In this document: positions 1 through 6,072 of the stretch, piece after piece
Layout: every line of letters begins with the position of its first letter
How positions within the stretch are numbered: position 1 is the first letter of the stretch
Assembly: GCA_963582255.1 (NCBI GenBank)
Contig: CAUZRD010000126.1
Coordinates: 1 to 6,482, forward strand
DNA: 6,482 nucleotides
Reading direction: 5' to 3'
From: CAUZRD01 sp963582255
GTDB lineage: Bacteria; Pseudomonadota; Alphaproteobacteria; Rhizobiales; TMED25
Made by a program: the position numbers and the translations under genes
Notes under the pieces: model-generated
The model's database searches: none
The model's input: only the letters and a program-made list of their open reading frames with translations
Told to the model about the DNA's origin: nothing

Positions 1-1507
1 CGTGCTTCAACTCACCTGCTGCATACCCCTCAGCATGCAGATAGGAAATCTCCTTTATTTTAAGAGCACCCTCAAGCGCCAAAGGATAAGCAGTTCCACG
101 GCCGATAAATAAAACATTCCTGACTTTCGCCATTATTTTAGCAATATCTTCAATCTGAGGTTCCTGCTTCATAACATCAAGAATATGGCGAGATATCTGA
201 CCAAGTTCAGACACATACGCAATCTCTTGCTCGATCGTTATAGTACCCCGCGCTCGCGCAGCTCCAATAACCAGGGTTGCCAGCACTGTCAGCTGACAGG
301 TAAAGGCTTTAGTTGAAGCAACACCAATCTCAGGTCCTGCGAATGTAGGTAATACCACGTCAGATTCGCGGGAAATGGTTGATTCATCGACATTAATGAT
401 GGAAATGATTCCTTCACCTGCTGACTTGCAGTAACGCAAGGCCGCCAGGGTATCCGCCGTCTCACCAGATTGCGAAATGAAAAGCGACATACCGCCACCA
501 TTAAGCGGTGATTGACGATATCTAAATTCAGAAGCAACATCGACCTCGACCGGGAGCCTAGCAATGCTTTCAAACCAGTATTTGGCTATCATCGCGGCGT
601 AATAGGCAGTTCCACAGCCTAAAATCGTTAATCTTTCAAGCGAAGAAAATTCAACAGGCAAATCTGGGAGTCGGACACATCCAGTAGAGTAATCAACATA
701 ATGGGAAAGGGTATGGACAATAACTTCTGGTTGTTCATGTATTTCTTTTTCCATGAAATGTCGGTAATTGCCGCGATCGACCATAAACACTGATGCAGAT
801 GACTGTTGCTTAGGCCGCTCAACTCGCCTCCCGCTAAAATTCCGAATATCGGCGCCTTCACGCGTCACCACCACCCAATCTCCATCTTCAAGATAAGTGA
901 TAGTATTGGTAAACGGAGCCAACGCGATTGAATCCGATCCCAGAAACATCTCCTGCTGTCCGTGACCTATCGCCAACGGGCTTCCCTTGCGGGCTCCAAT
1001 AATTAGGTCCTCACACTCTGCAAACATGATAGCAAGCGCGAAAGCACCTTCCAGTCGAGCCAGAGAAGCCAAGACAGCATCTTCGGGTTTGCAGCCTTTC
1101 TCCAGTTCACTTGAAATCAAAACAGCAATCACTTCGGTATCAGTATCTGTAGATAGCTGTGCACCCCCACGCTCAAGTTCAGTACGCAACTCTCTAAAAT
1201 TCTCAATAATACCGTTGTGGACAACCGCCACGCGCTCAGTCGCATGCGGGTGGGCATTACGTTCGTTTGGAGCACCGTGGGTTGCCCACCTGGTATGTCC
1301 AATCCCAGTTCGCCCTCTCAACGGTGAGGATGATAGCCTTTCAGCAAGATTAATGAGTTTCCCTTCCGCCCGCCGACGCACCAAAACGCCGCCGTCTAGT
1401 GTTGCAATACCTGCAGAATCATATCCACGATATTCAAGGCGCTTGAGAGCTTCAAGAATATTTACCGCAACCGGTTCATTGCCAATTATTCCAACAATAC
1501 CGCACAT
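1..1507 (-). CDS. glmS: Glutamine--fructose-6-phosphate aminotransferase (isomerizing), C-terminus cut by window edge
   Basis: Cytoplasmic enzyme that converts fructose-6-phosphate plus glutamine to glucosamine-6-phosphate, the first committed step to UDP-GlcNAc. I translated the minus strand from the ATG at 1507; the frame is open to the window edge (502 codons; the family is usually about 605-610, so roughly the last 105 residues are missing). The protein begins MCGIVGIIGN, so Cys2 becomes the N-terminal nucleophile of the class II glutamine amidotransferase domain after Met removal. HTRWATHG lies at 71-78 and HNG at 97-99, both typical of the glutamine site. The isomerase half has two SIS domains: CGTAYYA at 298-304, the sugar-phosphate loop SQSGET at 345-350, and VASTKAF at 396-402. 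The last visible residues, GYAAGELKH, match the region just before the family's conserved GP motif. All key residues visible are intact. The start lies 5 nt after the glmU stop, with GAGG in the last glmU codons as likely ribosome binding site, so translational coupling to glmU is likely. No glmS-type ribozyme is seen or expected here. Confidence 0.97.
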   Translation of the reverse strand, partial: MCGIVGIIGNEPVAVNILEALKRLEYRGYDSAGIATLDGGVLVRRRAEGKLINLAERLSSSPLRGRTGIGHTRWATHGAPNERNAHPHATERVAVVHNGIIENFRELRTELERGGAQLSTDTDTEVIAVLISSELEKGCKPEDAVLASLARLEGAFALAIMFAECEDLIIGARKGSPLAIGHGQQEMFLGSDSIALAPFTNTITYLEDGDWVVVTREGADIRNFSGRRVERPKQQSSASVFMVDRGNYRHFMEKEIHEQPEVIVHTLSHYVDYSTGCVRLPDLPVEFSSLERLTILGCGTAYYAAMIAKYWFESIARLPVEVDVASEFRYRQSPLNGGGMSLFISQSGETADTLAALRYCKSAGEGIISIINVDESTISRESDVVLPTFAGPEIGVASTKAFTCQLTVLATLVIGAARARGTITIEQEIAYVSELGQISRHILDVMKQEPQIEDIAKIMAKVRNVLFIGRGTAYPLALEGALKIKEISYLHAEGYAAGELKH

Positions 1508-1512
1508 GTTGC

Positions 1513-2883
1513 CTAATCCTCACCGGCACAAGCATCATCTTTGCTCAATGATGTGTGCAATGCCCTGAACTTTTCTGCCCAATTGCCCTTATTTATCTGT
1601 CGAGCACGACCTATCGCCAGAGTATCATCCTCAATGTTTTCAGTCACAACACTGCCTGAAGCAACATAAGCACCTACACCTACCTTGACAGGCGCCACTA
1701 AAGAACTGTTTGAACCTACAAAGGATTCTGATCCGATCTCGGTATGGTGTTTGGCAAAACCATCATAGTTGCAGGTGATCGTACCAGCACCAATATTTGC
1801 CCGTGCACCCACGTGAGCATCGCCAATATATGCTAGGTGGTTAATTTTAGCGCCCTCGTCCACCACTGCATTCTTTATTTCAACGTAGTTACCTATATGC
1901 ACATCAGTTCCGATATGCGCTCCGGGGCGAAGTCGGGCAAATGGTCCGATGATGGCCCCAGTTTCAACTCGCGCTCCCTCCAGATGTGAAAATCCGCGAA
2001 TACGCACATTATCTTCGATTGTTACACCAGTCGCAAAGTGAACCTGAGGTTCAACAATAACATCACGACCAATTTTGGTATCATAGGAAAAATAAACGCT
2101 TTCCGGCGCTATCAATGTCACGCCGCCAGAAAGTGCTTTTTTTCTTAATCTGGTCTGCATCAGATGTTCGGCATCAGCAAGATCCAACCGCGTATTGACT
2201 CCGGCCACATCAACCGGATCGACTTCAACCTCACTCACCTTCAAACCTTCTGCAACAGCAATTTCAACAAGATCTGTCAGATAGAATTCGTCTTGTGCGT
2301 TGTGATTATTAATCCGCTCGAGTAGAGATAGATGATCAGATGAGCGAAGGCACAAAAGACCTGAAAAGCACAGATCAATCTGACGCTCCACGTCAGTTGC
2401 ATCACGGTGCTCGCGAATGGCCGTAATGCCACCTGATGATGACTGCATGATCCGGCCATATCCTGCTGGATCATCGGGTCTGAATGAGGCCACCACCAGA
2501 TCGCACGTGCTAAGAGCCTCACCCATAGCGGTAATTGTTTTACCAGATAAAAGCGGCATATCGCCAAATAAGATGAAGATTGCACCCGTGGTCTCACCAA
2601 TTTTTCCACAAGCAGTTAAAACCGCATGGCCAGTACCACGCCGCTCCTTCTGTAGTGAAAATTTGGCGTTGGGATGATGCTTTTGAACAAGCCTAGTCAC
2701 CTCATCGCCTTCCGGTCCAACGACCAAGTGATGATTTCTCAGACCTGCATCTTCGGCCGCAGAAAGCACGTGCAAAATCATCTCTCGCCCGGCCACTTCA
2801 TGTAAAACCTTCGGACGCTCAGAATGCATGCGTGTACCAAGACCCGCAGCAAGAATGATCGTCACGGCATGCGCATTGATCAT
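1513..2883 (-). CDS. glmU: Bifunctional UDP-N-acetylglucosamine pyrophosphorylase / glucosamine-1-phosphate N-acetyltransferase
   Basis: Performs the last two steps to UDP-GlcNAc in the cytoplasm: acetyl-CoA-dependent acetylation of glucosamine-1-phosphate (C-terminal domain), then UTP-dependent uridylyl transfer (N-terminal domain). Numbered from the chosen start (456 aa, normal length), the nucleotide-binding signature LAAGLGTRM is at 11-19 with the RPK lysine at 25, QKERRGTGHA is at 78-87, and FGDMPLL at 106-112 carries the metal-binding Asp108. The C-terminal left-handed beta-helix shows hexapeptide repeats, RLRPGA, NHLAYIGD with His349 (equivalent to the catalytic His363 of E. coli), and IGAGTITCNYDG. 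An in-frame ATG at 2908-2910 would add nine residues. I prefer the ATG at 2881-2883 because it has GGGAGG six bases upstream while the longer start has no Shine-Dalgarno sequence, and because the fold starts a few residues later. It sits between the oxidoreductase gene (36 nt upstream) and glmS (5 nt downstream), consistent with one transcript. Confidence 0.97.
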   Translation of the reverse strand: MINAHAVTIILAAGLGTRMHSERPKVLHEVAGREMILHVLSAAEDAGLRNHHLVVGPEGDEVTRLVQKHHPNAKFSLQKERRGTGHAVLTACGKIGETTGAIFILFGDMPLLSGKTITAMGEALSTCDLVVASFRPDDPAGYGRIMQSSSGGITAIREHRDATDVERQIDLCFSGLLCLRSSDHLSLLERINNHNAQDEFYLTDLVEIAVAEGLKVSEVEVDPVDVAGVNTRLDLADAEHLMQTRLRKKALSGGVTLIAPESVYFSYDTKIGRDVIVEPQVHFATGVTIEDNVRIRGFSHLEGARVETGAIIGPFARLRPGAHIGTDVHIGNYVEIKNAVVDEGAKINHLAYIGDAHVGARANIGAGTITCNYDGFAKHHTEIGSESFVGSNSSLVAPVKVGVGAYVASGSVVTENIEDDTLAIGRARQINKGNWAEKFRALHTSLSKDDACAGED

Positions 2884-2889
2884 CTCATC

Positions 2890-2895
2890 CCTCCC
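2890..2895 (-). promoter_or_regulatory. Ribosome binding site deciding the glmU start
   Basis: Read on the minus strand this is GGGAGG, six bases before the ATG at 2883. It is a near-ideal Shine-Dalgarno sequence at ideal spacing, and it lies inside the nine-codon extension that would result from using the upstream ATG at 2910. This is why the shorter glmU start was chosen. Confidence 0.75.
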
Positions 2896-2919
2896 GGGCT
2901 GTTTCGCCATGATACGTAG

Positions 2920-3891
2920 TTAAAGTGTAATTGTTTTATTTTCCTCAGCTGAGCGCACAATACCATCCAAAACAGCGATACCTTGCACAGCCTGCTGCGC
3001 GCTCACCGGGTAGTTGCCCCCACGTTCAATCGCATCAGAAAAAGCCTCAAGCTCAGCTCTTTCCATCGAAAAGTCAGTCTTGGTATGTGTTTCGCGCTCA
3101 CCCTGACGCGGATGAAAAATATATTCTGAAAGATCGCGCTCCCTGAGTTCAGCACAGCCATTCTCACCAAACACTCTGAAACTGTAATAAAAACACGTGG
3201 CAATCGACGTCATCAGGGTTGCAGTAGGTCCGCTTTTAAATGCCATGACGGCAGAAGTTACCTCATCGAGTGGGCCAATTCCCAAAGGCTTCAATGCCTG
3301 TGCTGTGATAGTTTTCATCGGGCCAGCAAGATCAATCATCTGATCAACAACATGAATACCCAAGCCAGTCATACCACCGGCAGGTGTTTCCTCACGGGTC
3401 GAGCGCCAGCTATCTGGCGCATAATTCCATACCCCCGAAGCACTCATCGACGCTTCGATATGAACAATAGTGCCAATACGATTTTCTACATCATTTTTAA
3501 GACGAATATAGTTTGGATGGAAGCGCCGGTTTAAACCAACTGCCAATAGTTTTCCAGACTTCGCCGCAGCATCGAAAGAAGCCTGGGCATCTGCCGGCTT
3601 AAGCGCAATTGGCTTTTCAACAAATACATGTTTGCCTGCACCAACCGCTTGCTCAATCTGTTCACGGTGCTTGGAATGCGGTGTGGCAAGGATTACCGCA
3701 TCGATATCAGGATCGGCAAGTATGGAGGCATAGTCAGGCGCGACCTTAGCTCCGATTTCCTGACAGAAACCCTCTATATTAGACAACGTTCGTGTTGTTG
3801 CCGCCGTGATCTTGATCTTATCACTTCCCTTGATGGAATTGGCGAGAACCTTGCCCCACCAGCCCAGTCCAATAGACGCAGCCCTGATCAT
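2920..3891 (-). CDS. Gfo/Idh/MocA-family NAD(P)-dependent oxidoreductase, substrate unknown
   Basis: Predicted cytoplasmic dehydrogenase that oxidises or reduces a sugar, cyclitol or related hydroxy compound with NAD(P). From the chosen start it has 323 residues, normal for the family. The N-terminal Rossmann fold carries the dinucleotide loop GLGWWG at 8-13; ATPHSKH at 69-75 and VEKPIAL at 91-97 follow, with the family's catalytic lysine at 93. In the C-terminal alpha/beta domain GIHVVDQMIDL supplies His180 and Asp183, the usual catalytic pair, so the enzyme looks active. GLGWWGK followed by NRRFHP (121-126) marks a subgroup I associate with alphaproteobacteria but cannot tie to a substrate. 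The ATG at 3889-3891 is preferred: AGGGAG lies six bases upstream. A longer reading to 3939 would start with TTG, lacks a good ribosome binding site, and adds 16 residues ahead of the Rossmann strand. It is the first gene of a probable operon with glmU and glmS, which may mean an amino-sugar or cell-wall role, but promoter sharing alone would also explain the position. Confidence 0.9.
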   Translation of the reverse strand: MIRAASIGLGWWGKVLANSIKGSDKIKITAATTRTLSNIEGFCQEIGAKVAPDYASILADPDIDAVILATPHSKHREQIEQAVGAGKHVFVEKPIALKPADAQASFDAAAKSGKLLAVGLNRRFHPNYIRLKNDVENRIGTIVHIEASMSASGVWNYAPDSWRSTREETPAGGMTGLGIHVVDQMIDLAGPMKTITAQALKPLGIGPLDEVTSAVMAFKSGPTATLMTSIATCFYYSFRVFGENGCAELRERDLSEYIFHPRQGERETHTKTDFSMERAELEAFSDAIERGGNYPVSAQQAVQGIAVLDGIVRSAEENKTITL

Positions 3892-4008
3892 GTAAAGCTC
3901 CCTGTCGTAAAAATCATCTAATGCCTTGCGCAATAGCAAGTTAGTCAGTCATAAGTCTAGTGATCCAGTTATCATTTCAGCTAGTCTCATACTTGGAAAG
4001 TAATAATT
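3892..4008. promoter_or_regulatory. Divergent intergenic region, presumed promoters for both gene groups
   Basis: This 117-nt spacer lies between two genes that start away from each other, so it must carry, or lie next to, the promoters of the leftward oxidoreductase-glmU-glmS group and of the rightward GST gene. I could not find a -35/-10 pair worth calling in either direction. It contains a small perfect palindrome TTGCGCAA at 3926-3933, inside a possible 5-bp stem (CTTGC at 3925-3929 pairing with GCAAG at 3936-3940), which could be a protein-binding site or chance. GGAAAG at 3995-4000, eight bases before the GST ATG, is a moderate ribosome binding site. Confidence 0.4.
3898..3903 (-). promoter_or_regulatory. 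Ribosome binding site deciding the oxidoreductase start
   Basis: Minus-strand AGGGAG, six bases before the ATG at 3891. It supports the internal ATG over the TTG codon at 3939 that would give a 16-residue longer protein. Confidence 0.7.
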
Positions 4009-4647
4009 ATGCGCATTTATTCTTTCTACCGCTCTCTAGCGGCCTGGCGCGTTCGAATTGCTCTTTCCTTAAAAAGTCTATCGGCAGACATCTCTACCAT
4101 TGATCTCCTAGCAGGAGATCAACATGGCAAAGATTTTAAATCACGTAATCCGGAAAGTTCCGTGCCACTGCTTGAGATTGATGATGTAGTGCTGGCTCAA
4201 AGTCTAGCTATTTTAGAGTATCTGGAAGAAACCCGTCCTAGGCCTGCGCTTTTGCCAGTAAACCCGGTTGATCGAGCGTGGGTGCGCCGCTTTGCTCTGA
4301 TATCGGCAGCAGATTCCCACCCTCTCATGGTCCCCCGCGCGCGTTCTTTTCTGCGAGATGAGTTCGGACATAGCGAAGAAGAGATCGGCAAATGGTGCCA
4401 AAATTGGCTGGTACGCGGATGCGAAACTATGGAAACTCTACTCCAATCAACCCCTGAAACAAAATTCAGTTTTTCCAACCAACCGATGATTAGCGATCTC
4501 TGTCTGATTCCTCATCTGTTTGGAACACGCAATTTTGGTGCAGAAACAAGCATCTATCCTCAACTGACCAGAATAGAAGAAAACTGCAACGAGCTAAGTG
4601 CATTTACCGACACCCACCCACGTCTACAACCTGATTTTCCAGCATAG
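4009..4647 (+). CDS. maiA: Maleylacetoacetate isomerase-like zeta-class glutathione S-transferase with altered catalytic motif
   Basis: The family isomerises maleylacetoacetate to fumarylacetoacetate using glutathione, in tyrosine/homogentisate (or gentisate-type) catabolism; some members act on chlorinated acids. The 212-residue length is normal. The N-terminal thioredoxin-like domain begins MRIYSFYRS and continues WRVRIAL at 13-19, NP at 47-48, VP with the cis-proline at 52-53, and the glutathione-binding QSLAILEYLEE at 64-74. The helical domain has LLPVNPVDRAWVRR at 81-94, SDLCLIPHLF, and an HPRLQPDFPA end, all close to the zeta-class pattern. The oddity is the signature SSC[S/A]W: here residues 9-13 read Ser-Leu-Ala-Ala-Trp, keeping the first Ser (equivalent to human GSTZ1 Ser14) but losing the second Ser and the Cys. 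Activity may therefore be changed, and the maiA label is by family only. No homogentisate dioxygenase or fumarylacetoacetase gene is in the window. It is the first rightward gene, 193 nt before the amidohydrolase. Confidence 0.82.
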   Translation: MRIYSFYRSLAAWRVRIALSLKSLSADISTIDLLAGDQHGKDFKSRNPESSVPLLEIDDVVLAQSLAILEYLEETRPRPALLPVNPVDRAWVRRFALISAADSHPLMVPRARSFLRDEFGHSEEEIGKWCQNWLVRGCETMETLLQSTPETKFSFSNQPMISDLCLIPHLFGTRNFGAETSIYPQLTRIEENCNELSAFTDTHPRLQPDFPA

Positions 4648-4840
4648 CATCCAACTATATCAGTGGTTTGATGCCGTCGATCTTGCCACCGCGCAGATGA
4701 TCTCGTAATCAATCGGGCATACTTCATACCTATTCGCCATTACAATTGCCCGAAGACAAGACTAGCCTACCGGCGCGATATTAGGTCCCGCAATCGTTCA
4801 GACTACACAAAAGCATACAAAGAATTTAAGGATAAAAACT
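4648..4840. other. Non-coding spacer between GST and first amidohydrolase
   Basis: These 193 nt hold no start-to-stop reading frame of note on either strand and no recognisable RNA gene. Just after the GST stop there is a weak imperfect inverted repeat (GCATCCAA at 4647-4654 against TTTGATGC at 4667-4674, one mismatch, no T-run), which is at best a poor terminator. A TACAAT hexamer at 4740-4745 resembles a -10 box but has no good -35 partner. AAGGA at 4828-4832 lies eight bases before the amidohydrolase ATG and is its likely ribosome binding site. The spacing suggests the amidohydrolase has its own promoter, though read-through from the GST gene is possible. Confidence 0.4.
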
Positions 4841-5938
4841 ATGGCTTTCGACGTCACCTATTCCTGCCGTCCATATCAGTCCACAGCCGGACGAATACAT
4901 ATGAAAGGCACATCGCCTCGCCCCAAGACTGTTACTGTTGATTTACATTGCCATATGCATGTCGCTGCGGCTGATGAACTCGCAGCTCCACATTATGATA
5001 TGACTCAAGAAGATTTCATAAAATTTGCCAATGATGAATCAAGGGCAGTCAACGCAAAACAGCATGAAGACCGATTTAAGGAACTTACCGGGGTTGAAGA
5101 GCGTCTCGCCACCATGGATGCCATGATGATTGATGTTCAGGTGATTGCTCCCGCACCGCCACAATATCTCTACAATACAGATGTCGACATTACCCGCCAG
5201 ACAGCCCGAATTGTGAACGACACCATCGCTGAAGCTGTTGCCAAACACCCAAAGCGGTTTGTTGGCCTCAGTACTGTTCCGCTGCAGGATACCGAGCTTG
5301 CTATCATTGAACTCAACCGCGCCGTTAAGGACCTTGGTGCAAAAGGTGTCGAAATCGGCCCGAATGTGCGTGACGAGGAGCTATCATCGCCGCGCCTTGA
5401 GCCATTCTGGCAGCGCTGCGATGAACTTGGCCTTGTCGTTGTTATTCACCCGATGAGTTTTACTCAAGGCGAGCGGATGAAAAATCATTATTTCTCCAAC
5501 ATAATCGCCAATCCTTTAGCTACAACAGTCGCGGTTCATCATCTAATCTTCGATGGGGTAATGGAGCGTCACCCTGGTCTAAAAATAGTTCTGATGCACG
5601 GCGGCGGCTACGTCGGACATTATCCTGCTCGTATGGATCATGCACATGGAGCGCGTCCGGATTGCTGTACCGTCATTAAGCAGCCCCCAACGACATATCT
5701 GAAGCGTTTTTACTTTGATACAGTTGTATTTGGTACAGATCAACTAGAGCATCTACACCGAATGTGGGGCTCTGATCATCTTGTCCTAGGTACTGACTAT
5801 CCATACGATATGGCTGAGTACGACCCGGTTGAACACGTCTATCAAACTAATGGTCTGAGCGAAGAAGACCGAGAAAAGATCTGCGGGCTGAACGCCATGC
5901 AGCTTCTTGGCCTGGATCCCAGAAATTTTGTCCGCTAG
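4841..5938 (+). CDS. Amidohydrolase-2 family metal-dependent enzyme, ACMSD-like (decarboxylase or hydrolase)
   Basis: A 365-residue TIM-barrel protein of the amidohydrolase superfamily, closest in motif pattern to 2-amino-3-carboxymuconate-6-semialdehyde decarboxylase (ACMSD), whose relatives decarboxylate or hydrate aromatic and ring-cleavage acids. Visible metal ligands are the HxH pair His36/His38 after Asp34, His203 in VVIHPM, and Asp319 in LGTDYPY. His253 in MHGGG matches the ACMSD catalytic His, and Arg264 falls where ACMSD has a substrate-carboxylate arginine (11 residues after that His). The ACMSD-like stretches VGLSTVPLQD (141-150), KGVEIGPNV (168-176) and RPDCC (272-276) add support. 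A 33-residue N-terminal extension precedes the barrel. An ATG at codon 21 exists, but the first ATG is kept because it has AAGGA eight bases upstream and because the paralog at 6073 carries a similar extension (PY-x-ST near the start). No signal peptide is evident, so it is probably cytoplasmic. It is followed after 134 nt by its paralog. Family assignment is firm; the substrate is unknown. Confidence 0.88.
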   Translation: MAFDVTYSCRPYQSTAGRIHMKGTSPRPKTVTVDLHCHMHVAAADELAAPHYDMTQEDFIKFANDESRAVNAKQHEDRFKELTGVEERLATMDAMMIDVQVIAPAPPQYLYNTDVDITRQTARIVNDTIAEAVAKHPKRFVGLSTVPLQDTELAIIELNRAVKDLGAKGVEIGPNVRDEELSSPRLEPFWQRCDELGLVVVIHPMSFTQGERMKNHYFSNIIANPLATTVAVHHLIFDGVMERHPGLKIVLMHGGGYVGHYPARMDHAHGARPDCCTVIKQPPTTYLKRFYFDTVVFGTDQLEHLHRMWGSDHLVLGTDYPYDMAEYDPVEHVYQTNGLSEEDREKICGLNAMQLLGLDPRNFVR

Positions 5939-6000
5939 CTGAAGTACAAAAAGCGCGTAAAACTATCGCCAGATGCCAGATCATGCGAGGCGATCTACCC

Positions 6001-6036
6001 GGTAAGACCGGGCACTTAAAGGTGCCCTGTCTTACC
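6001..6036 (+). terminator. Strong intergenic hairpin between the tandem amidohydrolase genes (terminator or intercistronic stem-loop)
   Basis: The arms GGTAAGACCGGGCAC (6001-6015) and GTGCCCTGTCTTACC (6022-6036) pair over 14 of 15 positions around a six-base loop TTAAAG. The single mismatch is C against T in the middle of the stem. It begins 62 nt after the first amidohydrolase stop and ends 24 nt before the next gene's ribosome binding site. The 3' side continues AGAATTATTT rather than a T-run, so it is not a textbook intrinsic terminator. It may be a partial terminator, an mRNA-stabilising or processing stem that gives the two genes different expression, or a protein-binding inverted repeat. 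A smaller stem (ATCGCC at 5965-5970 with GGCGAT at 5989-5994, 18-nt loop) lies just upstream. Confidence 0.5.
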
Positions 6037-6060
6037 AGAATTATTTAAACACCTGATCTT

Positions 6061-6066
6061 GAGGAG
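6061..6066 (+). promoter_or_regulatory. Ribosome binding site of the second amidohydrolase gene
   Basis: GAGGAG lies six bases before the ATG at 6073. It is the strongest ribosome binding site on the plus strand of this window and fixes the start of the partial gene at the right edge, which then has an N-terminus like its paralog. Confidence 0.75.
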
Positions 6067-6072
6067 TTAACA

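Noticed and set aside
289..861. Two minus-strand open frames at 289-573 and 628-861
   Set aside because: They are in a different frame from glmS, which reads continuously through both with GlmS motifs. They are shadows.
1508..1512. glmS ribozyme or riboswitch ahead of glmS
   Set aside because: Only 5 nt separate glmU and glmS, so there is no room, and the ribozyme is known from Gram-positive bacteria.
987..1568. 193-residue plus-strand open frame
   Set aside because: It lies opposite glmS and the end of glmU, which show complete family motifs; its translation is Ser/Arg/Pro-rich with no recognisable domain. It is an antisense shadow.
2277..2677. Open frames opposite or out of frame with glmU (2277-2609 minus, 2417-2677 plus)
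   Set aside because: GlmU motifs cover this stretch and neither translation resembles a protein family.
2920..3891. Oxidoreductase as LigC (aromatic ring-cleavage semialdehyde dehydrogenase) paired with the amidohydrolases
   Set aside because: LigC is a Gfo/Idh/MocA protein, but the dinucleotide loop and following residues here do not look like LigC, and the gene points away from the amidohydrolases and towards glmU.
4197..4478. Minus-strand open frames inside the GST gene
   Set aside because: The plus-strand frame has a clear zeta-class GST sequence throughout; the antisense translations are Arg/Ser-rich without a ribosome binding site of note.
4647..4674. Terminator after the GST gene
   Set aside because: The inverted repeat is short, imperfect and has a 12-nt loop and no T-run, so it was mentioned only as part of the spacer.
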